Assembly (NCBI GenBank): GCA_964235705.1
Contig: CAXSDP010000002.1
Coordinates: 71,634 to 135,633 of the forward strand
DNA from: RH-AL1 sp964235705
GTDB lineage: Bacteria > Pseudomonadota > Alphaproteobacteria > Rhizobiales > Beijerinckiaceae
DNA length: 64,000 bases
Direction of reading: 5' to 3'
Under the pieces are notes generated by a model. That model had not been told where the DNA came from. It searched no databases and saw only the letters and a list, made by a program, of their open reading frames with translations. Positions 54,240 through 63,513 of this stretch are shown one piece after another. A program made the translations under genes and the position numbers. Every line of letters begins with the position of its first letter. Within the stretch, counting starts at the first letter, position 1.

Positions 54240-55502
54240 ATGACGAAGGTCGGCGGCGGCGACTCGAAGAATACGCTCTACTGCTCGTTCTGCGGTAAGA
54301 GTCAGCACGAGGTGCGCAAGCTCATCGCGGGACCAACCGTGTTCATCTGCGACGAATGCGTCGAACTGTGCATGGACATCATCCGCGAGGAGAACAAGTC
54401 GGCGCTGGTGAAGAGCCGCGACGGCATCCCGACACCGAAGGAGATCTGCAAGGTCCTCGACGATTACGTGATCGGCCAGTTCCAGGCCAAGCGCGTGCTC
54501 TCCGTCGCCGTGCACAACCACTACAAACGCCTCAACCACGCGACGAAGCACACCGACGTCGAGCTGGCGAAGTCGAACATCCTGCTGATCGGGCCGACCG
54601 GCTCGGGCAAGACGCTGCTCGCCCAAACGTTGGCGCGTATCCTCGACGTCCCCTTTACCATGGCGGACGCGACCACCCTGACGGAGGCCGGTTACGTCGG
54701 CGAGGACGTCGAGAACATCATCCTGAAGCTCCTGCAGGCGTCGGACTACAACGTCGAACGGGCGCAGCGCGGTATCGTCTACATCGACGAGATCGACAAG
54801 ATTTCCCGTAAGTCGGATAACCCGTCGATCACCCGCGACGTGTCCGGCGAAGGCGTGCAGCAAGCGTTGCTCAAGATCATGGAAGGCACCGTCGCCTCGG
54901 TCCCGCCCCAAGGTGGACGCAAGCACCCGCAACAGGAGTTCCTCCAGGTCGACACGACCAACATCCTGTTCATCTGCGGTGGCGCCTTCGCCGGCCTGGA
55001 AAAGATCATCGCGAACCGCGGCAAGTCGACGTCCATCGGCTTCTCCGCGAGCGTATCGTCACCCGACGACCGTCGCATGGGCGAGGTGCTGCGAAAGGTG
55101 GAACCGGACGACCTGTTGCGCTTCGGGCTGATCCCCGAGTTCGTCGGCCGCCTGCCGGTGATCGCGACGCTGGAAGACCTCGACGAGAGCGCCCTGAAGA
55201 AGATCTTGACCGAACCTAAGAATGCTTTGGTCAAGCAATACCAGCGGCTGTTCGAGATGGAGAACACCTCGCTCACCTTCCAGGACGAGGCACTGAACGT
55301 CGTCGCCAAGCGGGCGATCGAGCGGCGGACGGGCGCTCGCGGCCTGCGCTCCATCCTCGAAGGGGTGTTGCTCGACACGATGTTCGACCTGCCGGGGCTC
55401 GACAGCGTCGAGCAGGTGGTGATCGGTCCCGACGTGATCGAGGGGAAATCCCGACCCCTCTACATCTACTCCGAGCGCGAGAAGACCAACACGGGAACGT
55501 GA
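54240..55502 (+). CDS. clpX: ATP-dependent Clp protease ATPase subunit ClpX
   Basis: AAA+ unfoldase for ClpP, and in alphaproteobacteria central to cell-cycle proteolysis. 420 residues. The N-terminal zinc domain LYCSFCGKSQHEVRKLIAG then FICDECVELC keeps all four Cys. AAA+ motifs: GPTGSGKTLLAQTLA, the pore loop GYVGED, and YIDEIDKISRKS. The ClpP-docking IGF tripeptide is in STSIGFSASV. GGAG precedes the ATG by 7 bases. Confidence 0.98.
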   Translation: MTKVGGGDSKNTLYCSFCGKSQHEVRKLIAGPTVFICDECVELCMDIIREENKSALVKSRDGIPTPKEICKVLDDYVIGQFQAKRVLSVAVHNHYKRLNHATKHTDVELAKSNILLIGPTGSGKTLLAQTLARILDVPFTMADATTLTEAGYVGEDVENIILKLLQASDYNVERAQRGIVYIDEIDKISRKSDNPSITRDVSGEGVQQALLKIMEGTVASVPPQGGRKHPQQEFLQVDTTNILFICGGAFAGLEKIIANRGKSTSIGFSASVSSPDDRRMGEVLRKVEPDDLLRFGLIPEFVGRLPVIATLEDLDESALKKILTEPKNALVKQYQRLFEMENTSLTFQDEALNVVAKRAIERRTGARGLRSILEGVLLDTMFDLPGLDSVEQVVIGPDVIEGKSRPLYIYSEREKTNTGT

Positions 55503-55944
55503 CGGCCTTGGTGGCCCTGGTTCTGTCGGATCAGGTCGGCGTCGCCGCACGTGGCGTCGCCGGCCGTGAAGGGCGACATCCGGCGTCATGTCCCAATGGT
55601 TCGGCGCGCTTCGTCCTCCGTTGAGGATGGAACGATCCGTGTGCCTGGCGGGACGTTCGCTCGTCTCTCGCCCATCGTCTCGTGATGACCTCGTGATGGA
55701 CCAGTCGAACTGGGGCGAGCCCCCATGTCTAAATTCGTTGCGGCGATGGCCCGTCCCTGCGACCCTCAATCCTCACGATCGTTGGCATCCTCAGCGCCTT
55801 TCAGGATGCGATGGGGGAGCTTGCAGCGATCATCGCCGTCCGTTGAAAGTCCGCGTTCGCGTCGCCACCTCATAACTCGAAGCTGAACAAGTTCCCGGCG
55901 CTGTCGCTTCCTTGAAGGGCGGCTCGGCAAGATAGGATGAGCAA
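55503..55944. other. 442-base clpX-lon spacer
   Basis: No gene recognised on either strand. A CCCCATGT (55721-55728) preceded by TCGAA at short spacing is a weak heat-shock-like element. AGGATGAG precedes the lon ATG at normal distance. CTTCCTTGAA at about 55910 is a -35-like element without a partner -10. Confidence 0.4.
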
Positions 55945-58368
55945 ATGCCCAGTCAGAAGCGCGAACCCTCGCCGCCCGGCGTGGTCGAGAACTTCCCCGT
56001 CCTTCCCCTGCGCGACATCGTCGTCTTCCCGCACATGATCGTGCCGCTCTTCGTCGGCCGCGAGAAGTCGATCCGTGCGCTCGAGGAGGTCATGAAGGCC
56101 GACAAGCTGATCATGCTGGCCACGCAGATGAATGCGACCGACGACGATCCGGCGGTCGACGCGATCTACGAGACCGGCACGTTGGCTTCTGTCCTGCAAC
56201 TCCTGAAGTTGCCCGATGGCACCGTGAAAGTGCTGGTCGAGGGTCAGACGCGCGCCAAGGTGCATCGTTACACCAACACGGACGACTTCTACGAGGCGGA
56301 CGCGGAGACGATCGCTGACGTGGTGACTGACGAGGTCGAGGTCGAAGCACTCGGCCGCTCGGTGGTCAGCGAGTTCGAAGGCTACGTGAAGCTGAACAAG
56401 AAAATTTCGCCGGAGGTTGTCTCGGCCGTCACCCAGATCGAGGATTTCTCCAAGCTCGCCGACACGGTGGCCTCGCACTTGGCCGTCAAGATCGCCGACA
56501 AGCAAGCGGTCCTTGAGATGACGTCTGTCGCCAAGCGCTTGGAGAAGTGCATTTCGTTGATGGAGAGCGAGATCTCGGTCCTGCAGGTCGAGAAGCGTAT
56601 CCGCACGCGTGTCAAGCGCCAGATGGAGAAGACGCAGCGCGAGTACTACCTCAACGAACAGATGAAGGCGATCCAGAAGGAACTCGGCGACGAGGACGGT
56701 AAGGACGACCTGTCCGAACTGGATGAGCGCATCAAGACCACGCGGCTCAGCAAGGAGGCCCGCGACAAGGCCACCGCCGAGATGAAGAAGCTGCGGCAGA
56801 TGTCGCCGATGTCCGCCGAGGCGACGGTTGTCCGTAACTACCTCGATTGGTTGCTGTCGATCCCGTGGAACAAGCGGTCCAAGGTCAAGAAGGACCTGAA
56901 CATCGCCGAGGACCTGCTCAACACCGAACACTTCGGGTTGGACAAGGTCAAGGAGCGCATCGTCGAGTACCTGGCCGTGCAGTCGCGTGCCAACAAGCTG
57001 AACGGACCGATCCTGTGCCTCGTCGGCCCCCCGGGCGTCGGCAAGACGTCGCTCGGCAAGTCGATCGCCAAGGCGACCGGTCGAGAGTTCGTACGCATGT
57101 CGCTCGGCGGTGTGCGTGACGAGGCCGAGATCCGCGGCCATCGTCGGACCTACATCGGCTCGATGCCCGGCAAGATCATCCAATCGATGCGCAAGGCGAA
57201 GTCGTCCAACCCGTTGTTCCTGCTCGATGAGATCGACAAGATGGGCCAGGACTTCCGAGGTGACCCATCCTCGGCCCTGTTGGAGGTCCTCGACCCCGAA
57301 CAGAACAAGGCTTTCGCCGACCACTATCTCGAGGTGGACTATGATCTGTCGAGCGTCATGTTCGTGACGACGGCGAACACGCTGAACATCTCGCCGCCGT
57401 TGATGGACCGGATGGAGATCATCCGCATCGCCGGCTACACCGAGGACGAGAAGCTCGAGATCGCCAAGCGGCACCTCATACCGGCCGCGATCAAGAAGCA
57501 TGGGCTCGACTCCGACGAGTGGTCGATCGACGACGAGGGGTTGTTGACCCTCATCCGCCGCTACACGCGGGAGGCCGGCGTCCGCAACCTCGAGCGGGAA
57601 ATCTCCAACCTCGCCCGCAAGGCGGTGAAGGATATCTTGCTCGGCAAGAGCAAGAGCGTGGCGGTCACGGCCGACAACGTCGCGGATTTCCTCGGCGTCT
57701 TCAAGTTCCGCTTCGGCATGGCCGAGGAGGAAGATCAGGTCGGTGCGGTCACTGGGCTGGCGTGGACCGAGGTTGGCGGCGAGTTGCTGACGATCGAGAG
57801 CACGATGATGCCCGGCAAGGGCCGCATGACGGTGACCGGCAACCTGAAGGACGTGATGAAGGAGTCGATTTCGGCGGCGGCGTCTTACGTCCGCTCGCGG
57901 GCGGTGGACTTCGGCATCGAGCCCCCGCTGTTCGACCGCCGCGACATCCACGTGCACGTGCCGGAAGGCGCGACGCCCAAGGATGGCCCATCCGCTGGCA
58001 TCGCCATGGCGACCGCGATCATCTCGACGATGACCGGGATCCCCGTGCATCGCGAACTCGCCATGACCGGCGAAGTGACGTTGCGTGGTAGGGTGCTGCC
58101 GATCGGCGGCCTCAAGGAGAAGTTGCTCGCCGCGCTGCGTGGCGGGTTGAAGAAGGTGCTGATCCCCGAGGACAATGCCAAGGACATCGCCGACCTGCCG
58201 GCGAACGTCAGGAACGCGCTGGAGATCGTGCCGGTGGCACGGATGGACGAGGTTCTCAAGCACGCCCTCGTCCGGCAGCCGACGCCGATCACCTGGGAAG
58301 AGGACGTCAAGCCGGTGAAGCCACCGGCGCCGTCCGAGGACGAGGTGTCGGGCATCCTCGCGCACTGA
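55945..58368 (+). CDS. lon: ATP-dependent protease La (Lon)
   Basis: Homo-oligomeric AAA+ protease for misfolded and regulatory proteins. 807 residues from MPSQKREPSPPGVVENFPVL. The N-terminal LAN domain begins LPLRDIVVFPHMIVPLFVGR. A coiled coil (KRQMEKTQREYYLNEQMKAI) leads to the ATPase: GPPGVGKTSLGKSIA and PLFLLDEIDKMGQDFRGDP. The protease domain has catalytic Ser in PKDGPSAGIAMATA (about residue 680) and Lys in GGLKEKLLAALRGG. Strong intrinsic terminator follows. hspQ, encoding a possible activator, is 10 kb away. Confidence 0.98.
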   Translation: MPSQKREPSPPGVVENFPVLPLRDIVVFPHMIVPLFVGREKSIRALEEVMKADKLIMLATQMNATDDDPAVDAIYETGTLASVLQLLKLPDGTVKVLVEGQTRAKVHRYTNTDDFYEADAETIADVVTDEVEVEALGRSVVSEFEGYVKLNKKISPEVVSAVTQIEDFSKLADTVASHLAVKIADKQAVLEMTSVAKRLEKCISLMESEISVLQVEKRIRTRVKRQMEKTQREYYLNEQMKAIQKELGDEDGKDDLSELDERIKTTRLSKEARDKATAEMKKLRQMSPMSAEATVVRNYLDWLLSIPWNKRSKVKKDLNIAEDLLNTEHFGLDKVKERIVEYLAVQSRANKLNGPILCLVGPPGVGKTSLGKSIAKATGREFVRMSLGGVRDEAEIRGHRRTYIGSMPGKIIQSMRKAKSSNPLFLLDEIDKMGQDFRGDPSSALLEVLDPEQNKAFADHYLEVDYDLSSVMFVTTANTLNISPPLMDRMEIIRIAGYTEDEKLEIAKRHLIPAAIKKHGLDSDEWSIDDEGLLTLIRRYTREAGVRNLEREISNLARKAVKDILLGKSKSVAVTADNVADFLGVFKFRFGMAEEEDQVGAVTGLAWTEVGGELLTIESTMMPGKGRMTVTGNLKDVMKESISAAASYVRSRAVDFGIEPPLFDRRDIHVHVPEGATPKDGPSAGIAMATAIISTMTGIPVHRELAMTGEVTLRGRVLPIGGLKEKLLAALRGGLKKVLIPEDNAKDIADLPANVRNALEIVPVARMDEVLKHALVRQPTPITWEEDVKPVKPPAPSEDEVSGILAH

Positions 58369-58397
58369 CGATGACGTGACGGAAGCCGTGAACGATG

Positions 58398-58435
58398 GCG
58401 CCGCGTGCTGGTTTGGCACGCGGCGCTTCTTTATT
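58398..58435 (+). terminator. Intrinsic terminator after lon
   Basis: Perfect 11-bp stem GCGCCGCGTGC / GCACGCGGCGC with a 7-base loop, followed by TTCTTTATT, starting 30 bases beyond the lon stop. The clearest Rho-independent terminator in the window. Confidence 0.92.
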
Positions 58436-58452
58436 GTCGGGGTCCATCAACG

Positions 58453-59352
58453 ATGAACCTAGCTGCGATCGAGACGGCGTTACTTTCCATCGCTTACGAG
58501 CAGTCAGGGCCGCCCGATGGGCCGGCCGTGCTCCTCATGCATGGCTTTCCCTACGACCCTCAGGCTTACGGTGCCGTGGCGCCGCTACTGGCGGCGAAAG
58601 GCCTGCGCGTGATCGTGCCCTATCTGCGGGGCTATGGGCCGACGCGATTCCTGTCGACCGCGACGATGCGGTCGGGCCAGCAGGCGGCGCTGACGCGGGA
58701 CGCCTGGGACTTGCTGGACGCGCTCGGTGTCAGGCGCGCGATCGTGTCGGGCTTCGACTGGGGCGGCCGCTCGGCCTGCTGCCTGGCGGCACTCGCGCCG
58801 GAACGGGCGATCGGCCTGGTGAACGCTTGCGGTTATGCCGTTCAGGACATCGCCGCCGCCGCCGACCCGGCAGCGCCCGAAGCCGAGGTCCCGCTCTGGT
58901 ACCAGCATTATTTCCAGACCGAGCGCGGACGTCGCGGGCTCCATCGCGACCGCGCCGCCTTCTGCAAGCTGCTCTGGCGCCTGTGGTCGCCGACCTGGGA
59001 CGTCACGGACGCGATCTTCGAGCGCTCCGCCGCCGCCTTCGCCAACGACGACTTCGTCGACGTGGTCATCCATTCCTACCGCCACCGCATGGGGAACGCC
59101 CCCGGAGACCGCGCGTACGAGGCGATGGAACGGGCGCTCGCCGCCAAGCCGAAGGTGCGCGTGCCGACCATCACCTTCCACGGCGCCGATGACGGGGTCA
59201 CGCCGCCATCATCCTCCGAGGGGCACGAGGGTCATTTCGTCGGTCCCTATCAGCGCCGCGTCCTCACTGGCGTCGGGCACGCGATCCCCCAGGAAGCGCC
59301 GCGCGCCTGGGCCGACGCCATCCTGGAGCTGGCCGACGCCGAGCGGCGCTAG
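58453..59352 (+). CDS. Alpha/beta hydrolase, epoxide hydrolase-like
   Basis: 299 residues from ATG 58453. LLMHGFPYDPQAYGAVAPLL holds the HGFP oxyanion motif. The nucleophile elbow reads GFDWGGRSACC with Asp in place of Ser, as in epoxide hydrolases and haloalkane dehalogenases. The acid is probably the Asp in FHGADDGVTPP and the His is in GVGHAIPQEAP. A cap domain (WYQHYFQTERGRRGLHRD) lies between. Small, 17 bases after the lon terminator. The substrate cannot be told. Confidence 0.88.
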   Translation: MNLAAIETALLSIAYEQSGPPDGPAVLLMHGFPYDPQAYGAVAPLLAAKGLRVIVPYLRGYGPTRFLSTATMRSGQQAALTRDAWDLLDALGVRRAIVSGFDWGGRSACCLAALAPERAIGLVNACGYAVQDIAAAADPAAPEAEVPLWYQHYFQTERGRRGLHRDRAAFCKLLWRLWSPTWDVTDAIFERSAAAFANDDFVDVVIHSYRHRMGNAPGDRAYEAMERALAAKPKVRVPTITFHGADDGVTPPSSSEGHEGHFVGPYQRRVLTGVGHAIPQEAPRAWADAILELADAERR

Positions 59353-59412
59353 CGAGGCCACGCCCGAGGGGCGGGGGGTTCGAGGGACAGGACGATCGCC
59401 TTGTCGTTCGGC

Positions 59413-60549
59413 ATGGTCCATGCTGGGACGTGGCGCGCGGGGAGTAACACAGGCTTGCAGTCGACGACGGTTGTACGCAACGACGCGATCGCGGGCATCG
59501 GCGGCACCGTTTCCGCCGTCGATGCCGGCCGTCCCCCACCGGCTCGGACCGAAGGCGTCGAGATCATCGGCGTCACTAAGGGTTTCGGGTCTGGCGCGAC
59601 ATCGGTGCGCGCGCTCGACGACGTGTCGCTGACCGTGCCCGGGAACGCGTTCTTCACCTTGCTCGGCCCGTCGGGCTGCGGCAAGACCACGCTTCTGCGC
59701 ATCCTCGGCGGGTTCGAGCACGCCGATGCCGGCCGCGTGCTACTCGCCGGGCGCGAGGTCGCCGGCGATCCGCCGAACAAGCGTCCGGTCAATACCGTCT
59801 TCCAATCCTATGCCCTGTTCCCGCACATGAGCGTGGGCCAGAACATCGCGTTCGGCCTCGAACGGCAGGGCCTAGGCAGGGCGGCGGTGGCGGCGCGCGT
59901 CGCGGCGATGCTGCGCCTCGTCCGGCTCGAAGGCATGGCCGAGCGACGGCCGAACGCGTTGTCCGGAGGCCAACAACAGCGCGTCGCCCTCGCGCGCGCG
60001 CTGGCGCCGAGCCCCAAGCTGCTGCTGCTCGACGAGCCGCTCTCCGCGCTCGACGTCAAGCTTCGGCACGGCATGCAGCGCGAATTGAAGCGCATCCAGC
60101 GGGAAACCGGCGTCACCTTCCTGCTCGTCACCCATGACCAGGAGGAGGCGCTCTCGCTGTCCGACTGCATCGCCGTCATGGATCGCGGGCGGGTGCTCCA
60201 GGTCGACAGTCCCGAGGCGATCTTTGAGCGGCCGCGCAGCCGCTTCGTCGCCGACTTTATGGGCTCCAACGTGTTGCCGGGTGCCCTGGTCGGTGCCGAC
60301 GCGGCCCACGTCGCGGTCCGGCCCGAACGCATCGCCATCGGCACCGTCACCGGGCCGGGCGATCTCGTGGGTGGCATCATCGACCTGACCTACCGGGGTG
60401 GCCGTACCAGCCGCCGCGTGGCCCTCGACGCCGGCCCGACGATCACCATCGAGCAGGACGGCCGGGTGCCCCCCGGCGCCGACTTCGGCGTCGGTCAGCG
60501 AGTCGCTTGCCGCGTCCCGCGCGACGCCCTCACCGAGTTGGACGCGTAA
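59413..60549 (+). CDS. Spermidine/putrescine-type ABC transporter ATPase
   Basis: 378 residues. Walker A GPSGCGKTTLLR, Q-loop FQSYALFPHM, signature LSGGQQQRVALARAL, Walker B LLLLDEPLSALD and H-loop VTHDQEEAL. The C-terminal TOBE-like domain (VRPERIAIG, DLTYRGGRTSRRVAL) is typical of PotA/PotG. The first 50 residues before VEIIGVTKGFG are non-homologous, so the real start could be later than ATG 59413. First gene of the four-gene operon, with only 3 bases to the first permease. A TTG at 59401 is also possible. Confidence 0.92.
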   Translation: MVHAGTWRAGSNTGLQSTTVVRNDAIAGIGGTVSAVDAGRPPPARTEGVEIIGVTKGFGSGATSVRALDDVSLTVPGNAFFTLLGPSGCGKTTLLRILGGFEHADAGRVLLAGREVAGDPPNKRPVNTVFQSYALFPHMSVGQNIAFGLERQGLGRAAVAARVAAMLRLVRLEGMAERRPNALSGGQQQRVALARALAPSPKLLLLDEPLSALDVKLRHGMQRELKRIQRETGVTFLLVTHDQEEALSLSDCIAVMDRGRVLQVDSPEAIFERPRSRFVADFMGSNVLPGALVGADAAHVAVRPERIAIGTVTGPGDLVGGIIDLTYRGGRTSRRVALDAGPTITIEQDGRVPPGADFGVGQRVACRVPRDALTELDA

Positions 60550-60552
60550 GCC

Positions 60553-61425
60553 GTGCGACGCGATGGGGCCTTGCTGCTGGCCGCGCCCGCGCTCCTCGTG
60601 ATCGCGGTCTTCATGCTCCTGCCCATGGGCATCACGGCAATCGACTCGGTCATGACGGCAAGCCCCTACGGCGGCGTCACGAAACCGTTCACCTCCACCG
60701 CCTACCGGCGCCTCGTGCTCGACCGCGACCTGGACGACGCGCTCGTCTTCGACCCGACCTACCTCGTCATTCTCGCGCGATCGTTGGTCCAGGCCGTGTT
60801 GACGACGCTCGCCTGCGTCGTCGTCGGCCTGCCGCTCGCCTGGTACATGGCGACGCGGGATCGCCGCCTACGTCAGGCGCTCGTCCTCCTGGTCACGATC
60901 CCGTTCTGGACCAGCCTGCTGATCCGCACCTACTGTTGGGTGCTGCTCCTGCGCGACAACGGACTCATCAACAAGCTGCTGCTCGCCACCGGCCTCACCC
61001 ACGCGCCGATCACCTTCCTGTACTCGGACGGCGCGGTTCTGCTCGGCCTCGTCTACGCCGGCCTGCCGTTCATGGTGATGCCCATCTACGGGGCACTGGA
61101 GCGCGTCGATCCTCGCCTCATCGAGGCGGCCTACGACCTTTACGCCGGGCGCGCGGCGGTGCTGCGGCACGTTGTCTGGCCGCTCGCCCGGCCAGGCGTC
61201 GCCGCGGGGATGACGCTGGTCCTCATCCCCACGCTGGGATCGTTCCTGGCGCCCGACATCCTCGGCGGCGGCAAGAAGCTTATGATCGGCACGCTGATCC
61301 AGCAGCAGTTCTCGTCGGGTCGCGACTGGTCCTTCGGTGCCGCACTGTCGATGATCCTGATGGTCGGGGTGCTGGTCTCGATGACGGGCCGGGCCTGGCG
61401 GCGGGCCGGACAGGTGCCGGTGTGA
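60553..61425 (+). CDS. Polyamine-type ABC transporter permease 1 (PotB-like)
   Basis: 290 residues from a GTG at 60553, six membrane helices. ALLLAAPALLVIAVFMLLPM is the first. The permease EAA-like loop is EAAYDLYAGRAAVLRHVVWP LARPG, where the ATPase docks. GSFLAPDILGGGKKLMIGTL matches PotB. Inner membrane; pairs with the next gene. Translation starts 3 bases after the ATPase stop. Confidence 0.93.
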   Translation: MRRDGALLLAAPALLVIAVFMLLPMGITAIDSVMTASPYGGVTKPFTSTAYRRLVLDRDLDDALVFDPTYLVILARSLVQAVLTTLACVVVGLPLAWYMATRDRRLRQALVLLVTIPFWTSLLIRTYCWVLLLRDNGLINKLLLATGLTHAPITFLYSDGAVLLGLVYAGLPFMVMPIYGALERVDPRLIEAAYDLYAGRAAVLRHVVWPLARPGVAAGMTLVLIPTLGSFLAPDILGGGKKLMIGTLIQQQFSSGRDWSFGAALSMILMVGVLVSMTGRAWRRAGQVPV

Positions 61426-61435
61426 GGGTGCCGGT

Positions 61436-62239
61436 GTGATCGCGCGACGCTTCGATTGGCGGCGCATGCCGGAGGTTTCGTCGGTCGGGTGGCTCGCCCT
61501 CGCCTTCCTCTACGCGCCCCTCCTGGTCCTCCTCGCCTACGCCTTCAACGCCAACCGGCTCGCGCTGGTGTGGGGCGGCTTCAGCGTGCGGTGGTTCGGC
61601 GTGGCGTTGGCCGACGCCGACCTACGGCGCGCTGCGGTCAACAGCCTGATCGTGGCCAGCGTGGCCACACCGCTCGCCACGCTGCTGGCCCTGCCGGCGG
61701 CGCTGGCCTTCGAGCGCGGCCGTTTCCTGCCGGGCCGGGCGGCCGGCGAAGCGCTCGTGGCGCTGCCGCTCGTCGCACCCGAGATCGTCACCGCCATCGC
61801 GACCCTGGTCTTCTTCCAGGCGATCAGCCTCCACGCGGGACTCGGCAACGTGATCCTCGCCCACATCGTCTTCTGCGTACCCTTCGCCCTCCTGCCCATC
61901 CGCGCCCGGCTTCGCGCCATGCCGAGCGACCTGGAGGAAGCGGCACGCGACCTTTACGCTTCGCCCTGGCAGGCGTTTCAACGGGTGACCCTGCCGTTGC
62001 TCGGGCCGGCGGTGGTGGCGGGCGCGACGCTCGCCTTCGTCACGTCGCTCGACGACTTCCTTATCACGCTCATGGTCGCGCCGGCCGGATCCACCACCCT
62101 GCCGGTCTACATCTATGGCATGCTGCGGCTCGGCGTGACGCCAGAGGCCAACGCCGCTGCCACGATCCTGCTCCTCGTCTCGGTCGCGACGATCGTGTTC
62201 GCCACCCTCCTCGCCAGCATCCGAGGTTCGGCACCATGA
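61436..62239 (+). CDS. Polyamine-type ABC transporter permease 2 (PotC-like)
   Basis: 267 residues from a GTG at 61436, six membrane helices. LALAFLYAPLLVLLAYAFNA is the first. The EAA loop is EEAARDLYASPWQAFQRVTL PLLGPAVVAGATLAF, and SLDDFLITLMVAPAGSTTLP VYIYG is a PotC/PotI signature. Preceded by a direct repeat GGTGCCGGTGTGA that covers the stop of the preceding gene and this GTG. It ends in an ATGA overlap with the binding-protein gene. Confidence 0.93.
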   Translation: MIARRFDWRRMPEVSSVGWLALAFLYAPLLVLLAYAFNANRLALVWGGFSVRWFGVALADADLRRAAVNSLIVASVATPLATLLALPAALAFERGRFLPGRAAGEALVALPLVAPEIVTAIATLVFFQAISLHAGLGNVILAHIVFCVPFALLPIRARLRAMPSDLEEAARDLYASPWQAFQRVTLPLLGPAVVAGATLAFVTSLDDFLITLMVAPAGSTTLPVYIYGMLRLGVTPEANAAATILLLVSVATIVFATLLASIRGSAP

Positions 62240-63315
62240 CCTTTCGCCTCGTCCTCAGAATGACCCTCACTTCGGCGGCGTTCCAGGTGGCGGCGTTCCA
62301 GGTGGCGGCTTTCCTGGCGTTGGCGTTCCTGGCGCCCGAGCCGGCACGGGCCGGTGGCAACCTCTTCATCTTCACCTGGACCGATTACACCTCGCCCGCG
62401 CTCATCGCCAAGTTCGAGCGCGAGACCGGGGTGAAGGTGAGCGTCGACACCTACGATTCCAACGAGACGCTCCTCGCCAAGCTGAAGTCGGGATCGACCG
62501 GCTACGACATCGTGGTGATCTCGTCGGACTTCGTCCCGATCTTCGTGAAGGAGGGCCTGATCCAGAAGGTCGAAGCGGCCCACCTGCCCGGCTTCGAGAA
62601 CGTCGAGCCACGCTGGCGCCATCCCGCGTGGGACGAGGACGACGCCTACACGGTGCCCTTCGGCTGGGGCGTGACCGGTTTCGCGGTGAACACGACGCAC
62701 ATCAAGGCGCCGGTGGACTCGTTGCGAACCCTGTTCGAGCCGCCGCCGGAGGCCGAGGGCAAGGTCGGGATGTTCAGCGCCCCGAGCGAGGTCATGTCGC
62801 TCGCCGAGGTCGACCTCGGCCTCCCCCCCTGCCAGACCGACGTCGCCGCCATGAAACGCGTCTATGGGCTGCTGGCGGCGCAGGCGCCGAGCGTCAACAT
62901 CTACAGCTCCGATGGCATCATCGAACGGCTCTCGAGCGAGGAAACCTGGATCCAGCAGGTTTGGAACGGCGACGCGGCCCGCGCGCGACGCAACAATCCG
63001 GCGATCCGCTTCGTCTTCCCCAAGGAGGGCGCGGTCGGCTGGATGGACACGCTCGCCGTTCCCGCGGACGCGCGGGACCTCGACAACGCCAAACTGTTCC
63101 TCGCCTTCATGCTGCGTCCTGAGAACAGCGCGCTGTCGGCGAACTTCACGTCCTACGCGAGCCCGATCGCCGGCACGGCGGCCTACCTCGACCCGCAGCT
63201 TCGCGACGCGCCCGAACTCGCCGTCCCGCCGAACCTCAAGGTGACCTTCAGCCCGACCTGTTCCGAGCCGGCGATCAGGTTGATCGATCGCGTGTGGACG
63301 AAACTTCGCGGCTGA
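62236..63315 (+). CDS. Extracellular polyamine-type solute-binding protein (PotD-like)
   Basis: 359 residues. The signal peptide holds a pentapeptide repeat (AAFQV AAFQV AAFLA LAFLA) and ends PEPARAGG. The mature part is family 1 binding protein: NLFIFTWTDYTSPALIAKFE, GVKVSVDTYDSNETLLAKLK, YDIVVISSDFVPIFVKEGLI, YTVPFGWGVTGFAVNT and PKEGAVGWMDTLAVPADA. The Asp/Trp residues in TWTDY and GWMD are polyamine-contact positions in PotD/PotF. Last gene of the operon. Ligand putrescine or spermidine is likely but unproven. Confidence 0.93.
   Translation: MTFRLVLRMTLTSAAFQVAAFQVAAFLALAFLAPEPARAGGNLFIFTWTDYTSPALIAKFERETGVKVSVDTYDSNETLLAKLKSGSTGYDIVVISSDFVPIFVKEGLIQKVEAAHLPGFENVEPRWRHPAWDEDDAYTVPFGWGVTGFAVNTTHIKAPVDSLRTLFEPPPEAEGKVGMFSAPSEVMSLAEVDLGLPPCQTDVAAMKRVYGLLAAQAPSVNIYSSDGIIERLSSEETWIQQVWNGDAARARRNNPAIRFVFPKEGAVGWMDTLAVPADARDLDNAKLFLAFMLRPENSALSANFTSYASPIAGTAAYLDPQLRDAPELAVPPNLKVTFSPTCSEPAIRLIDRVWTKLRG
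62275..62334 (+). repeat. Four in-frame 15-bp units in the PotD-like signal peptide
   Basis: GCGGCGTTCCAGGTG twice (62275-62289, 62290-62304), GCGGCTTTCCTGGCG (62305-62319) and TTGGCGTTCCTGGCG (62320-62334). They encode the hydrophobic core of the signal peptide. Confidence 0.9.
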
Positions 63316-63513
63316 AGGGCGAGCGTGGACCACCGGGTCAGCCGAACACCGCGCGAGGGACGCGACGACGAATTCACCTGCTCCCTCCGCGCCATACGCG
63401 ACGTTCGGCCGATCGCGTCGTGGCATAGGATGTGCTGTGCTGCTCGCTACAGCCTCATTGCGGCTGCGCGCGCTTCGTCGAAGCATGCCCGACGGACCCG
63501 GGGGGGATCCAAG

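Noticed and set aside
55700..55730. Second sigma-32 promoter before lon
   Set aside because: CCCCATGT is present, but the -35 candidate AGTCGAA matches poorly and the spacer is about 11 bases, shorter than usual.
55870..58419. A frame of about 850 codons on the minus strand opposite lon
   Set aside because: It is the exact complement of lon in the synonymous phase, with His/Arg/Leu low complexity and no family features.
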